Source: Leclercia adecarboxylata
GTDB taxonomy: Bacteria > Pseudomonadota > Gammaproteobacteria > Enterobacterales > Enterobacteriaceae
NCBI RefSeq assembly: GCF_006171285.1
Contig: NZ_CP040889.1
Coordinates: 1,736,001 to 1,800,000, forward strand
Length of the DNA stretch: 64,000 nucleotides
Reading direction: 5' to 3'
How positions within the stretch are numbered: position 1 is the first letter of the stretch; the number at the start of each line of letters is the position of its first letter. Below the pieces are notes generated by a model. The model searched no databases. It was not told where the DNA came from and saw only the letters and a program-made list of their open reading frames with translations. A program made the position numbers and the translations under genes. Positions 63,674 to 64,000 of this stretch are shown here, piece after piece.

Positions 63674-64000
63674 CTATTTCTTCATCTGCGACAGAATGGT
63701 CTGACACTGGTTAGCCTGCCCCTCTGACGGCGAGATCAGCGCCAGCAGTGCCGCCGCCGGGGTCACCAGCGTCGCCAGCGCAGCAGCCACCGCGCCGCGA
63801 GCAATCAACGGCCCTGCTTTCACCCCCGCATCCGGATCTTTAAAGCTACCGCGCACGTACAGCGGCGAGCGCAGCGTCACGATGCGAATACCCTTGCTTT
63901 CCGGGTTGATGGTGAGATCGAGCTGCTCCGAGGCCATACTGGCCGTGCCGGTAATGTTGATCACCGCATTTTCGGTATCAAAGGCAAAGATTTGCGGACG
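63674..64000 (-). CDS. yhjG: AsmA family protein YhjG, C-terminal part
   Basis: Final 108 codons of an AsmA-like protein; the reading frame is open through base 64000, so the gene starts outside the window. The visible part (ITGTASMASEQLDLTI, SKGIRIVTLRSPLYVRGSF, NPAAALLALI-type hydrophobic tail) matches the C-terminus of E. coli YhjG, a large inner-membrane-anchored periplasmic protein of the family now linked to phospholipid transport between membranes. Two cysteine-containing residues near the end (QCQTILSQMKK) are typical. Confidence 0.85.
   Translation of the reverse strand, partial: RPQIFAFDTENAVINITGTASMASEQLDLTINPESKGIRIVTLRSPLYVRGSFKDPDAGVKAGPLIARGAVAAALATLVTPAAALLALISPSEGQANQCQTILSQMKK

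Overview
The window is chromosomal DNA from an enterobacterium close to Enterobacter, Lelliottia or Leclercia. The evidence is a core gene order shared with E. coli (ugpB, livFGMHK, panM, livJ, rpoH, ftsXEY, rsmD, zntA, tusA, yhhQ, dcrB, yhhST, acpT, yhiN, pitA, uspBA, rsmJ, prlC, rlmJ, gor, treF, yhjCDE, yhjG), proteins nearly identical to the E. coli ones, high GC content, REP palindromes and one ERIC element. It is not E. coli or Salmonella: several blocks differ from the E. coli arrangement. No tRNA, rRNA, insertion sequence, prophage or CRISPR array was seen.

Layout. 1-12.3 kb: the branched-chain amino acid ABC transporter (livKHMGF, with the paralogous binding protein livJ and the pantothenate regulator panM between them), then rpoH and the ftsYEX operon. 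12.4-24.0 kb: rsmD-yhhL, yhhM, yhhN and zntA with an intact ZntR promoter; a TRAP transporter operon (dctPQM type) inserted between zntA and tusA; tusA, the preQ0 importer yhhQ with a candidate preQ1 riboswitch leader, dcrB, yhhS and yhhT. 24.0-39.2 kb: seventeen tightly overlapping genes (apeB-apeR order) plus acpT, forming a complete aryl polyene pigment system. 39.2-44.0 kb: an accessory block with phenolic acid decarboxylase, a divergent LysR regulator, a short-chain dehydrogenase, a HAD phosphatase, a stand-alone TerC protein and a two-TM potassium-channel-like protein. 44.1-53.6 kb: yhiN, pitA, uspB/uspA, rsmJ-prlC, rlmJ and gor. 53.6-55.1 kb: a small AT-rich patch with a pentapeptide-repeat-like protein and a divergent caspase-like cysteine protease candidate, where E. 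coli K-12 carries its arsenic and acid-resistance genes. 55.1-64 kb: treF, an unknown membrane protein, a GNAT acetyltransferase, an SDR/LysR pair (yhjC), yhjD, yhjE and the end of yhjG.

How it works together. The aryl polyene block has every step for a polyene lipid: starter ligase, two acyl carrier proteins and their activating transferase, ketosynthases, ketoreductase, dehydratases, thioesterase, glycosyl/acyltransferases, and an export path (MMPL pump, LolA-like carrier, lipoprotein). AcpT, an orphan in K-12, directly follows the carrier-dependent genes here. Stress control appears several times: rpoH has a sigma-E promoter and DnaA boxes, and prlC-rsmJ has a good sigma-32 promoter. The least understood parts are the caspase-like/pentapeptide pair, the structured leader of terC, and the transmembrane protein downstream of treF.
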